Part shown: piece after piece, positions 45,405 through 56,773 of the stretch | Layout of the letters: each line of letters opens with the position of its first letter | How positions within the stretch are numbered: position 1 is the first letter of the stretch | Source: Toxonevra muliebris | Taxonomy: Eukaryota > Arthropoda > Insecta > Diptera > Pallopteridae | Assembly (NCBI GenBank): GCA_963691655.1 | Contig: OY829330.1 | Location: forward strand, 15,410,815 to 15,474,814 | DNA length: 64,000 bases | Direction: 5' to 3' | Position numbers and translations under genes: made by a program | Notes under the pieces: model-generated | What the model saw: the letters and a program-made list of their open reading frames with translations, nothing else | Told to the model about the DNA's origin: nothing | The model's database searches: none

Positions 45405-45931
45405 TTTGGTATCACCAAGTCGGGTGAACCAAAGTATTTTAAATTATTTAGTTTTTGTGTGGTACCACCAAGTCGGGGTGGACCAACAGTGTCTTAAATT
45501 TTGAGCGCGGAGCACCGAGTCGTGGTGCATCGGACATTTTAGAAGTTAAAATCAATTTTAATTTTGTTGTGTCGCTAACTTGTAGCGACAGTGTTAGAGT
45601 AATTTTAGCCGGGTTACTTGTGTTTTAAGTTTCGGGAATTTATTTTTCGGGTCGCGATCTTTGTGCGCGAAGACAGAAGGGTTCATAAACCTAGTATCTC
45701 AGGGAGTATAATTTTATTTTATACTTTTGTGGTGGTCACTTTTTGGCAGTTGGTGCTAACTGCAAGTGACAATTTGTTTGTGGAGTAGGCTTCCCCTACC
45801 TTCCCCTACTAATAACTTCCTTTTCTTTATCTTTAACTAAAATTGTGAAAGTCTGTTTGTGTGCTCGTGAGCCCAGCAGGTTGTGCGGGTGAAATTTAAT
45901 TTTACATTTTGTAGCTCAGTATTGAGCTACA
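45405..45931 (+). ncRNA. Cluster of stem-loops of unknown origin
   Basis: Successive strong hairpins: TTTGGTaTCACC with GGTGAACCAAA (45405-45433), TGGTaCCACC with GGTGGACCA (45460-45485), GCACC with GGTGC (45512-45528), TGTCGCTA with TAGCGACA (45570-45590), GTCACTT plus GCAGTT with AACTGCAAGTGAC (45735-45770), GTAGG with CCTAC (45785-45799), and TGTAGCTCA with TGAGCTACA (45910-45931). The first two share the bulged A and the loop AAGTCGG; the third has a related loop, GAGTCGT. Stem sequences differ while pairing is kept. It could be a structured RNA or the leader of a retroelement. No promoter was identified. Confidence 0.4.
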
Positions 45932-47350
45932 GAAATCGAGGGTTTCAAAAAATATATATATATTTTTTTTCATTTTATTTTGAACCTGCGACCACTTCTC
46001 CACTAAGATAGCTGGCAACGCAGAGGTTCCGTCTTTCTCTTTTAATTTAATTTGAACGCGAAAGTGACGGTGACAACTGTTTTCACACGTACACTTTTGT
46101 CTCATTTTATTTATTTTTATTTTTTATTTAATTTGAACTAAAATTTTGCAAGAAAATTTTAATATAATGGCAAAATTTTTTTTTACCCCTTTATTTCGTT
46201 TTTTGATTCGATAAGAATGGGTAGCACTAATTATGTTCATGTATACTTGGTGTTATTCCTGCAAGTTATCGAATGAAAAATGTAAGCTGTACGAAAATTA
46301 CATAGAGCCACATCCCTGCAAGAATTGCGTGACCGAAACTCCAACACATTCACAAAATTTTGTCTAATAACTAATACATACACATATCTTTGCTGTTGGG
46401 TTTTATTTTCTTTGCTAATGACAAAAAGAAAGAAACTAATTGATCCTATTTATATTCATATTCTTTCCAATAACTCGTATATATAAGAAAGAGTAAGATA
46501 TACAATATATGTATGCAATGACAGTTGCATAGAAAACTAGTGGAAAATTACTTTTCAAAAGTAATATTTCGAATTACGAAATACAAATTATATTGAAAAA
46601 GTGTTTTAGAAAGTAACATTGCGTCTAGAATAGCTATAATTCATAGCAATGTTCATATTCGTGTCAGAGCAGCTGATGGCTGTCAAAATATGGAGTGGGT
46701 AAATTATGTTTAGACATTTCATTTTACAAAATGCGATATTGCGATATTTTTAAATACACAAACATCAAAATCTAATGAGACTTCAAATTTATGTTAGTGT
46801 TGATAGCAGCAGTACTGTCTTGATGAAATGTTGGATTTTTTTGGTTTGACATAAGGTGTCTCGACTAGACATTTTGATGGTAAGACAGGAACATTAACAT
46901 GAATTATAGCTATGTAAATTGGAGCGTTAACGCTAAATAAGCGGATAGCGTCAAACTTTGAAATCATTTGTTTTGTCGATAATTGTGTATCGAAATTTAT
47001 TTCCTTTAAATGGATATCGACGTTTTGTAACATTTAATTTCATCACAAAAATTGAATTCTCGCCGTTTTTTTGTTATGTTGCAACCAACTTTAATTCCAA
47101 TCGCTCTGTGAAAATTTAAAATTCGAATAGGTTGCCGTTAGCGCGTTGCTTATTTCGGGTTGTTCCATACAAAATTTATGTGTTTGAGCGAATTTTGACA
47201 GATAAACAACGCTGACGCTTTAATTAAAGGACCAAAGTTAGTATTCGTATTTTCGTTAGCCGCTGCTGAAAGTTTCCCTTTTCTTCTTCTCACCAAAAAT
47301 TTGTCAGTTTGTTATATATTTATAAAAAAGTTCTAATTGTATATAAATAA
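45932..47350. other. Spacer without recognised genes
   Basis: Short antisense frames at 45902-46105 and 46794-47033 have no recognisable domain. The start of the CACTA-like element should lie in the right part, but I could not define an end. Confidence 0.4.
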
Positions 47351-47592
47351 CATATAATACGCACAGCATGAATGGATGCAAAGAGCTCGAGCTAGGTCTT
47401 CAACGGATTATTTTGTCACAACATTATTATTCTACGCACCGGGTACTTTTATTAACGAATTCTACAGCACTGGAAATACCACATAAAAAGGAAAAGGTGC
47501 AGTTTTTGAAGTGAAGAAGTGAAAATAAAGTGTAAAGAAAAGTAAAAATAAAAAAGAAATGAGCAAAAAAACAATAAGTAATTTGATGAGCA

Positions 47593-49090
47593 TTGAAAAA
47601 AATAATTTTCAAGCCAGTGCTACAAAATATAGAAAACTTGATGAATTTTGCTCCAAAAAGGGAAAATGTTGAAAGTGTATCGGGTGGTGTACATGAATGC
47701 AGTTTTGATGGCAGTTCTGACACCAAATTTTTAAAATTTATAGACACTCATAAGATTTTTGATAACGTAAGTAAAACTCGTGAAAAATGGGATGAATTAA
47801 AGGCGTGGGTAATTAAAAATAATATTTCTCAGAACGTTATAAACGATTTGCTTCACACGCTAAGAAAAGTAGGAGTGGAAGATTTGTTATTGTCAGCAAA
47901 AACTTTACTTGGTACATCCAAAAAGATGTAGAAATACTTTCTATCTCAGATGGAGAGGTGGGGAAATACATGGAAAACAGAGTGTGCTTCTCGAAACAAT
48001 TAAATCAGATACTATCGGACTCTTCTTTTAAAATTAGAGATGATGGGGCACATCATAGTTCTTCTTTTAAACAAGAAGAAAATATTTTAGAAACATCGAA
48101 TATCGGAATGGTTTTACAATTCCCGCTAGATCCCATGCATCTTGTCGATCTAGGCGTTGCAAAAAAGTTGCTGCAACTATTGATAAAGAGAGCTAATGTA
48201 AAAAAATGAACGAAAAATTGAAGTTTCTTTATGATTGGGTACCATCGGAGTTTTGTAGGATTTGTAGGAATTTAGAAGAAATCAGTACTTGGAAATCTAC
48301 AGAGTTCAGGATATTCTTACGGTACTCCGGAATATTTATTTTAAAAGATTGTGTGCCTGACGATCTTTACTACCACTTCATTTTGTTACATGCCGGGATA
48401 AGACTTCTATCTTCTGAAAAGTCATACAAAACCGAAACCAATATAGCTCAACAAATTTTAGAAGAATTTGTCAATTTGTTTGGTGACATTTATGGAGACC
48501 ATTTAATTAGTTTCAACGTGCATAGGTTGTTGCATCTGTCTGACTGCGCTAAGGAATATGGCCCCTTAGATAATTTCTCAGCCTATAAGTTTGAAAATCA
48601 TATGTAATATTTGAAGAAACCAATTAAAAAACCGAATAACATTTTACAGTTATTGTTTCTAAGACTTGATGAAAGAAAAACTATGGAAGTGTGCCTCGAT
48701 AAACCAAAAGTGGGCTCATTTAAAAAAAAAATACCAAAAAGGAAAACGATTCATATTGCCTCAGTCAGATTGCAGGACCTTTCAAGGTTACGGAGATAAG
48801 TAAAGAATCTGAGGAGGACGTGGTGCTTGGATATAGTTTTCAACAAACTAGTAATTATTTCGAAGAACCACTTGAATCTTTTTCTGTACTTGTTATTTTA
48901 TTAGGAAGCCAATTGAGTAATCGACAAATAAAAAATTCAAGAAAAGATATTGAATACAAATATTTTTGTATACCAAATGAAAATAACTTTAAATTATACC
49001 TATATTGCACCACCTTTTCACGAATTTTCAAATTAATCTTTAAAACATACTTTCAAAATATTCCCTTTTTTACAACGTACTATTAAAAAA
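47593..49090 (+). pseudogene. CACTA-like (EnSpm-type) transposase remnant
   Basis: Five consecutive plus-strand frames form one degraded protein. Landmarks in order are TRKWDELKAW-type N-terminal helices (47593-47931), NRVCFSKQ..., then QFPLDPMHLVDLGVAKKLL (about 48118-48180), WKSTEFRIFLRYSG (48290), YGDHLISFNVHRLLHLSDC and YGPLDNFSAYKFENHM (48495-48607). This series is typical of insect transposase-domain proteins related to CACTA/EnSpm. The central part with the catalytic residues is missing near 47931-47958. Frame changes occur there and at an A7 run (48200), and a stop lies at 48605. Assignment to CACTA is from memory of the family and needs a search. Confidence 0.65.
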
Positions 49091-49169
49091 AAATATTTAT
49101 TTATGAATTAATAATATATATACTTATTTAATATTTCTTTCCACAAATTAATTAAAATTAATCTCAATA

Positions 49170-50280
49170 ATGGATGAAGATCTATTTTGTGGATTTACGT
49201 CGAGCGCCGATTCGAACAAAACAAGGTAAAAAAGTGCTTAAATTGAAATTATTAAACAAAACTTTATCTTGCACTCTCATTTAGTAAAAAGAACAAAGTT
49301 GACAACAACAACTAGTTTCAACAGCAGTTTCAACAAAGGTTTGAAATAATTGTAAATTTATATATTTATCTCACTAAATTTGTAGACGTAATCAGTTTAC
49401 TGAACACAATTTTGGAAAAGCTAGATGGTCTGGAGAAGCGAGTAACCAACATAGAAAAAGCGTTAACCAAAAATGTAAGTGGAATATTTCAACATTTCTA
49501 AATCTGTATTTACTTTAGATTATTGACAAAAGTGAAGCTATGGCACAAAACAAAACAATACATGAGTGCAAAGTTTTGTTGAAAAGGGTCCATCATTGTG
49601 TATGCCGTCTTACCATTGTCGTCAATTGACGCTGTATAGGATGTTGAGGAGAAACTCAAAAACAAAGTGTCTACCGAAGCAATGGTATTGTTGCTTTAGT
49701 TTGAGTTGAATCTGTTAAAAAGAAGAAACGTGATTTGTATTCGAATGTTCTTTATTACGTCTTGACAAGTGGACTATATAGAAACGACTGACTTGTATAC
49801 GAGAAGTGACATTAGGGTAGATACAACATAAGTGACATAAGGAGCGTCAACAGCTATGTTTATGCTAAATCTAAAAACTATCCACTAGTGTCGTAGTGCG
49901 TTTTTATTCTTTAATACTCTAACTTCTTATTAACACAGACAACATATATCTTCAAGCTAAAAGGTGGTTCGGGAGAAATCGGCGAGGTGGTGCGAAAAAT
50001 AATAACAGACGATGTACTACAATTATGCAATTGGGATGGAAGGTGCGGAAAGAAAGCTCTTGTGCAGCTGGCGCTGGTCAATGATATTTTATTTGGTATA
50101 CCTTTTTATTGTCTTGGTTTTTGTGTCTCTAATATTCGATTTTTTTTAGATGTCTTTACACTGGAGGGCGCCTTCAATTCGAGAAAGATATCAGAAAGCC
50201 CGTCGAGCTTAGCTGCAACAGGCAGAAGCAAAAAAAGTATTTGGAAAATAAAAAAACCTCATCATAAATTTTTAAATTAA
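49170..50280 (+). pseudogene. DUF4806-domain gene with introns
   Basis: Putative exons are 49170-49225 (MDEDLFCGFTSSADSNKT), an uncertain small exon near 49285-49340, 49386-49474 (coiled coil SLLNTILEKLDGLEKRVTNI), 49519 to about 49665 (LSSIDAV-stop-DVEEKLKN), 49939-50095 (VRKIITDDVLQLCNWDGRCG, KKALVQLALVNDILF) and 50150-50280, ending basic (KKSIWKIKKPHHK). The domain pattern, with N-W-x-G-x-x-G-K-x-A, is that of DUF4806, whose function is unknown to me. One in-frame TAG at 49637-49639 and a possible insertion at 49670-49930 argue for decay. It follows the CACTA-like remnant on the same strand. Confidence 0.7.
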
Positions 50281-50312
50281 GTTTATTTTTTATACTTATG
50301 CAAATTTATATA

Positions 50313-51510
50313 CCACCTTGATCAAAAAGTTCCCGGAATAACCACCGTGTGGCGCTCCCCTCGTTCCGATTTAAGTTCTGTTTTTGTTTTGTTAAGTTAG
50401 TACATCTGTTGTTGATATTCTCCCTAAATCCTATAGCGTTTTCTTTTCTTGAAAAAATGTTGCACTTTTTTGCCTCGTGCAATGGCAACAGTTTTTTAAT
50501 GTGGCCCACAACACTGCCAAAATGTTGCCTTTTTAGTGCAAGAAAAGAACATAAAAATGCTACTCTGTCAGAATCAGCTAATTTGCAGGACAACATATTC
50601 ACCCCGTCATTTAATTGAATGCAAAAGGGTTACATTTTTCCGTGCTCAGAAGACTACATTTTTTAGAAAAGAACACAATACTCTTGGAAAGGGCCGCCTC
50701 TTTTTCAAAAAAGAAGACGCAATTTGACAGCCCTCGCAGAGTGCAGAAAAAATGCAAAATTTTATCGAAAAAAGAAAACGCTATTTGCAAAAGTTACGTA
50801 GCCAAGAGTACATCTATCTCTGTGAGTGTTAGCGATTTTTTACAATTTTATTAAATTGTATTGTATTAAATTTTGCATAAAAAACGTATTTAATGGTGCG
50901 CGAACGGTGGAAATGTTGGAAAAGTGTTTCCAAAGAAAACGGTCGTTTACCAGTGGCACGAGTGTTTCCAAAGTGGTCGAGAGTCAATCGAAGATGATGA
51001 ACGCAGTGGCAGACCATCGACATCGAAAACCGGCAAAAACGTTGATAAAGTAAAAGAAATTTTGGCAAATAACCGCAAATCAGGGGTATTATTTGGGCGT
51101 TATTAGGCTTTTGTGTGAATTGTGGACAGAAAACTCGTGGATTTTGCGCCATGATAACGCACCGTCGCACTGTGCCTTCATTATTCGTAATTTTTTGACG
51201 AAAAATGCAACAAATGCCATCCATCCGAGTTCACCTGATTTGGCTCCCTGTGACTTCTCTCTGTTCAATCGAGTTAAAAAACCATTACGGGGAAAGCGTT
51301 TCAGCAGCCGAGAGGAAGTAATGGAAAAATCGCAGGAAGCACTGATGGACATACCGAATATAAAAAATGTTTCGAGGAGTGGATCTAGCGCTGGCATATG
51401 TATGTTGCAGTCGATGGGGATTACTTTGAAGGGGACAATATAGATTTAGATGAATAAACTTATATTTTTAATTTTCTGAATAAATTCCGGGAACTTTTTG
51501 ATCAAGGTGG
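50313..51510 (+). mobile_element. Mariner-type transposon, internally deleted
   Basis: Terminal inverted repeats CCACCTTGATCAAAAAGTTC (50313) and GAACTTTTTGATCAAGGTGG (ending 51510) match over the first 25 or so bases, with TA just outside the left end. Inside are the helix-turn-helix side of a mariner transposase (WHECFQSGRESIEDDERSGR, 50940-51060) and the C-terminal catalytic part (LRHDNAPSH and SPDLAPCDFSLFNRVKK, 51140-51290). The region with the first catalytic Asp is deleted around 51075-51115. Frame changes abolish function. Confidence 0.88.
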
Positions 51511-52166
51511 CATATATATTAGATGGCTTATTTGCTCCATACATTTTGCTTAAGTATTTCAGATCTTCATTGTGATAGCAGAATATGAACATAGGGTGCT
51601 AAAAACTAATTAAAATCTAAAAAAAAAAATTTTGAATTTTGCGAAAACTGGATGCGCTAATCCGAAAAGATTGGTTTTAAAGGATGTTTTACAATAGGTT
51701 TGGGATTTTGTATGGAAAAAGCATTTAACTTGCAGATAAAAGATTTTCAGATATCTATACCCATTTAAAAAAGGCGGCTAAAGCGAATGGCGTACCCAGT
51801 TTTTTGATAAAACTAAACCGAAAGCAACCCTAGCGCCTAAAGTGACCATTTGCCACTTTTTTTTACGAAATTCAACCGTTAGGATTTTCCAGATAGCGGT
51901 AATTTTTTTAAAATTAAAGTACGTAGAATTGTAGGCAATTTAATTTAGTTTATTAAAATACAATTTTAAATAAAATTTTTCAAATCGAGTTATATTTGAA
52001 CTAGTAAATTAACTTTTAGTGAACCCATGTCGAGTACAATCAATTTCACCTTTGACAAATGTCGTCAAAAAATTGCACGAAAAAACAAAGCAAGAGTTGA
52101 AAAAATTGTCTTATCGTGGAAATTTATAATCTTTATTTTTGTCTGTCAATTACAGTATTATATGTA
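51511..52166. other. Spacer without recognised genes
   Basis: No coding domain or inverted repeat was found before the element at 52167. Confidence 0.4.
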
Positions 52167-52866
52167 CAGATTTCCCACGTACAACACGGGACTCGTAGAG
52201 CACGATTTGGCTCCAACACGATTTGTTAATAGCGGAAATCGCCATATAACACGATACCACTATACAACGATTTCCTTCCAACACGATTTGCGAATAGCTG
52301 AAGCCCTCGTATAACACTATTACTGAAAATAATTTAGAAATTCAAATCGCTTTTTAAATTTGTTACTAAGCTATTTAACTATAACTCTAATTTTTTTTGT
52401 TATATTTATCAAATTCCAGTTCACTCTGTGTTCTAGTTCTAGTTGTCATTTTTGCATGTTAAATTCAAATGTTTTCTTTAAATGTTCCAATAAATTTTCT
52501 GTTAAATGCTTATTATTACAATTTTTTTATATAAAATTAATATACTTATTTTCTTTTTTTTTAACTTTAATTTATTTTTAAAAGAGAGAAAATGTATCAA
52601 ACCGTACAAAAAGTTACAATATACATAAAGTTAATGAATGCCCTGAATGTGACAGCTCGAACGAGCACTTATCCCAAACCACTTAACCCTCTTTTTGTAC
52701 TAGTTGCTTGTCCCGTATAATATGATTTCGTGTATAATACGGCAGATTTCTATATTCTTGGAGCCTAACTACGCTTTTTATACTGCTTCCTTGTTCCGTA
52801 TAACATGAATTTGGACAACATAATGTATTTTTGGAACCTAACTATCGTGTTATACGGGGTACACAG
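52167..52866. mobile_element. Tigger/pogo-like MITE with repeated ends
   Basis: Bounded by TA on both sides. The ends are CAGATTTCCCACGTACAACACG and the inverse of CTGTGTACCCCGTATAACACG. Near both ends short words around CGTATAACACGATTT recur eight or so times in both orientations (52180-52320 and 52715-52855). Repeated TATAACACGA-type words are common in Tigger/pogo ends. No transposase is present. Confidence 0.55.
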
Positions 52867-53940
52867 TATTACATATTGATATAAATCAACAATTTACATT
52901 CATTCGTTCATTATTAAACTAAATTAAAAATCTTCTAAGCAAAAAAGAAAATTAAAATAAAAACTGATGCGTATATTTAATAACTTGTATTTGACTGGTT
53001 ATTTCAGTGGCGTATTATCTGGTTAATTGAGCGGTAGATTGTTATTAGTTATTTATAATGAAGTAACTAGTTATCTGACTGCTAGATTGACTCTTCAATT
53101 GGTTGAATTTTTAATTGGTCAATTGACTGCATATTTCCCTTGCAGCATTTACTGGTATATATGACAATAAGCATTAGGTCAATTAACTAGTTAAGTCAAT
53201 AATACCAATAACTAGTGTGAGCGAGATAACTATATGTTTAGTTGCACTTACATAAATAAGGGTAAGAAAGAAATGCAAAATCATACAAAAAATCGAAGAA
53301 CTACAGTCATATTTTTCCCAAAGCCCTGTAAAATGTGATGGGATATATGACTGATACTTTCAGTAATGCTACTTGTTATATTGCGAATCATATAATCAGT
53401 ACAGTTCTTGCAGAGAAATTTTCAACTAAATTTTCGAGAGATTTTGGAACGGCTTCATAGTGATTTGGGGTCGCTGTTAACGACTGCGTACACAGTTTTT
53501 CTCCATCACATCTAGTTCTCCCACAATAACCTTAAGTCGGAAAAATGGGATCTTCAGGGGCTATTAAGAAATTTGTTTATTTTTATGTCTGATGCAAAGC
53601 TGTTAAGCACAAAGAGATAAACAATATACACTTTTCCCCCAACTCTTACCCTTCTTCTTGAAAATGGGATTTTAAACCCGCTTTTTCTATAAATGGCAGA
53701 TAAAAAAACAACATTGAGAAAACTATTATACTGTTTTTGGAGAAAATGTTCCTTGTTAAATATTATGAAGAGTCCTAGTACATTAGATTGACCTACTAGG
53801 TACATATTTCCCAGAATAATGCAAATACAGAATTTTTGCATTGGAACCAAGTCATTCACACCACGTAAGCAAATAATGGAATTTGTTGTTTTTGCAATTA
53901 CATTGGGCTTCCATGTGGAGCCAAGAAAATTTAGAAAAAA
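52867..53940. other. Spacer without recognised genes
   Basis: The 154-codon minus frame 53554-54018 covers part of this stretch. Its protein has no recognisable motif, and its start overlaps a tRNA-like box B. I do not call it a gene. Confidence 0.4.
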
Positions 53941-53964
53941 AATTTTAGCTGATTTAAAAAAAAA

Positions 53965-54010
53965 TTTTGTTGGCTCCGCATGGGATTGAACCACGGGTCT
54001 AGTTTTTTTA
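53965..54010 (-). other. tRNA-like box B fragment
   Basis: On the minus strand CGTGGTTCAATCCCATGCGG carries a good box B, but no box A is found at the right distance. It is likely the 3' part of a tRNA-derived repeat. Confidence 0.3.
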
Positions 54011-54545
54011 TAAATCACCCCTATATAAGCATTCCTTGTCTTATTACTACTATATATGTTTGATTACTTTTTTTTTTCAAATTGTTAACATTTTTGGAAG
54101 AATTTGATAAAAAAATTTTTTAGGCCGTGGCCACTCTGGTCATGAGTGCTTCGAGTTACTCGACGTTCATTTTGATAGATAAACAAGTCTCAGCCCACTT
54201 TCGAACCTTAAAGGAAAATAACTGAGCTTTATTTTCAACAATGAATTTTAGCATTTAAGAGCGCATAAATTACAACGACGAAATACTACAAAAAAATTGG
54301 AAATATTACAAAAAAATTGGTTTCATATTTCAATGAAACACAGCACACATATGATAGACTATGCAGGTGTTACTATGTTTATTTTTTTTTTTTTAGCGAA
54401 TAAGTAAAAAAGCAGTTGTGAGGATAATTACATTTATAAAACTTGCTAGGCTTAATTGGGTAATTTCAGCTTATGTTTTCCATTATAACAATAATTATTA
54501 TTATTAGTAATACAGAAAAACTTTTTATAACTGAATTACACTGTG
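54010..54545. other. Spacer with short T-rich runs
   Basis: Contains a local duplication (TACAAAAAAATTGG twice at 54288 and 54306) and poly(T) tracts. No gene is supported. Confidence 0.4.
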
Positions 54546-54547
54546 TG

Positions 54548-55242
54548 ACAAAAAAAACAATGGATGTGTGCAAGGCACGTGAGATATTTAATGTGTAAAC
54601 AGTTAAGCCAACTGAATTCCATATACATAAGCTCACATACATATGTATAGCCATATATAGGGATTTGATGTATAATATGTATATGCTAGGTAATTAATTC
54701 AAATTAAAACAATTCTTTTATAAACTTAAAAATTTATTAGATATCATTATCTTTTATACATATACATATAATAGCCCAATTCACTATAAATTGCAAATGG
54801 TCTTGCATCATTGCAAATGCAAATTTTTATCCCATATCGCATATATTTATTGTTGTTATAGCAGAAATATTTTGCAATTTCACCAAATCGTGAATTGGGC
54901 TAATATATTGTAGTTGCATTATTTTTCTTTACTCAATGCATCGGGCACTATATGCTCGCATATAAGCAGCTGCATTTGCATCCTTTTTTCCGTGCTTTAA
55001 GTTTTACTTCCTGCCGATTTGAAATTTTATTAGATGTGAAAATTTTACATAACGTCGCCTGAGAATTGATTTGGCGTATAGGTATATGAATACATACGCC
55101 AAATCAATTCTCAGGTGGCGATAAGTGCGATCCGCATTTAACGTGAGAAAGGCAACAGGGGTGACCAGTCACCCCACTACTTTTTAATAGTACCGCAAAG
55201 AGATTTGCCTTAACTGCATTTAATAAAAATAAGAAACAATGT
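54548..55242 (+). repeat. Dispersed repeat R4, copy 2, with an intact hairpin
   Basis: Matches 33567-34205. It additionally has the left arm of a 22-base-pair perfect hairpin: CCTGAGAATTGATTTGGCG onward (55058-55079) pairs with 55094-55115 across a 14-base loop. The near-palindrome GGGGTGACCAGTCACCCC follows at about 55158. Confidence 0.8.
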
Positions 55243-55244
55243 AT

Positions 55245-55680
55245 TTTTTTTTAAGTAAATAAGTGATTTTATAATAAACAAGTTTGATTTTATAATAAAC
55301 AAGTTTGATTTTTTCTGTTTAACATATTTACTATTTACATAGATGAACAAGTGTTGCCTTTTTAAGGTTAATTAATGCACAAAGCAAAATTTTTATAAAG
55401 CCGTGGTTTGCTATAATTATCACTACATTTTGTTTATACATTTATGGAAACCTAGATTCCTTAATACTTATCATTTTGTATTGTTTTTATATTTTAAAAA
55501 ATATTTAATTTTAATCCAATCTAACTAACCGAATGCAAAACCTATCAAATGCCTGTGTTTGCTACGGCGACTTCTCTGCTTGTATTGTATAGTCGATCTC
55601 CACACGTTTAACACCAACAAATACCATAATTCTGCCACGAATAAATATACAAACACATTTTGTTTTCGTATGTACATATA
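55245..55680. other. Spacer with a short 22-base tandem repeat
   Basis: GATTTTATAATAAACAAGTT recurs head-to-tail at 55264-55312. Otherwise AT-rich with no gene. Confidence 0.5.
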
Positions 55681-56024
55681 TGTGAGATTGGGGGATTTAG
55701 TAACGGACGGTGAAGTAGGCAACACTGACATTACTTAAAATTGCAACTCGGACAGACAGGAATAAGAATAGAAAAAGAAGATAGACAGACGGAAAAGAAG
55801 GAGAAGAGAGTCAGTTGTAAAGTAGTCGTAAGGAAAGCAAGTTGTGCCAAAGTCGTTAACGTGAAGTCGTCGGTACAGTTGAATGTAATAAAGAAATCAA
55901 TGGACATCGGACGGACATTTTTACTTTCAATTTTCTCATTATAATTATTTTTAAACAAATGAATTAAATACAAATTAAATTAATCAATGAATTAAATTAA
56001 ATAAACTGTGTTAATCATTCTACA
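55681..56024 (+). repeat. 5' LTR of the gypsy element
   Basis: 344 bases, TGTGAGATTGGGGG to TTCTACA. It is followed directly by TTTGGGGGCTCAACC, the position of a primer-binding site. I did not match the donor tRNA. Confidence 0.9.
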
Positions 56025-56404
56025 TTTGGGGGCTCAACCTATCAAAAAACCAAATAAAGAGTTGAAGACTACGTACATTGTGGATAAAAACTCATGAAAT
56101 TAATATCACTAAACATACAAATTGTGTCAATATATTTTTCCAAAAATAAAAGTGAAAAATTTGAGATAATACATACATTAAACATAAAAAAACGCGTTGA
56201 TTATTAGAAACTTCTAAAAGAAGAATTAATAGTAATACAAAAAATAAAAAAAAAAGCGTGGAAAGCAATCGGGAATAACGGAAATTTGGAAACTTCTAGA
56301 AATAAGAACGAAGTGAAAAGAAGTTGAGAAAATAATCGATGATAAGTTATCGATAACAACTACACGATGTGAAAAAGAAACAAAAGTTTCGCGACAATAC
56401 AATA

Positions 56405-56773
56405 ATGAATATTGAGAACGAATCAAATCAAGAAGTGGACAGAATAAAAACAAGAGCACAGTCGAAACAGTTGGAAGAAAGAATTAAAGAGCAATTGCAA
56501 GAAAACGAAAGGAAAATGACAGAAGACAATTCAAATAGTGTATACAATAGCTTATAGCATCTGGCTTCAGGTATGTTATCGGTCGCGAATGTGGAAAAAA
56601 CAATTCCTGTTTTCGAAGGAGACACCGGAATGTCGATTGAAATGTGGCTAAAAAACTTTGCGAAAGCATACGGCTGGTCGGATGTGCAAAAATATGTGTT
56701 TGCGCGTAATAAAATGAAAAAATCTGCCGATTTATTTCTACAGTCCGTATCCGAGAAAAACGGTTATTATTAA
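56405..56773 (+). pseudogene. gypsy gag, N-terminal part only
   Basis: Begins MNIENESNQEVDRIKTRAQS with a charged coiled-coil-like stretch. An in-frame TAG lies at 56555-56557, then capsid-like sequence VFEGDTGMSIEMWLKNFAKA. It stops at SEKNGYY, where the frame runs into protease sequence. The rest of the capsid and the zinc knuckle are absent. The junction near 56755-56775 is a deletion that joins gag to protease out of frame. Confidence 0.8.

Noticed and set aside
53554..54018. 154-codon minus-strand frame
   Set aside because: No domain, low-complexity hydrophobic composition, and it runs over a tRNA-like box B, so it is probably chance.
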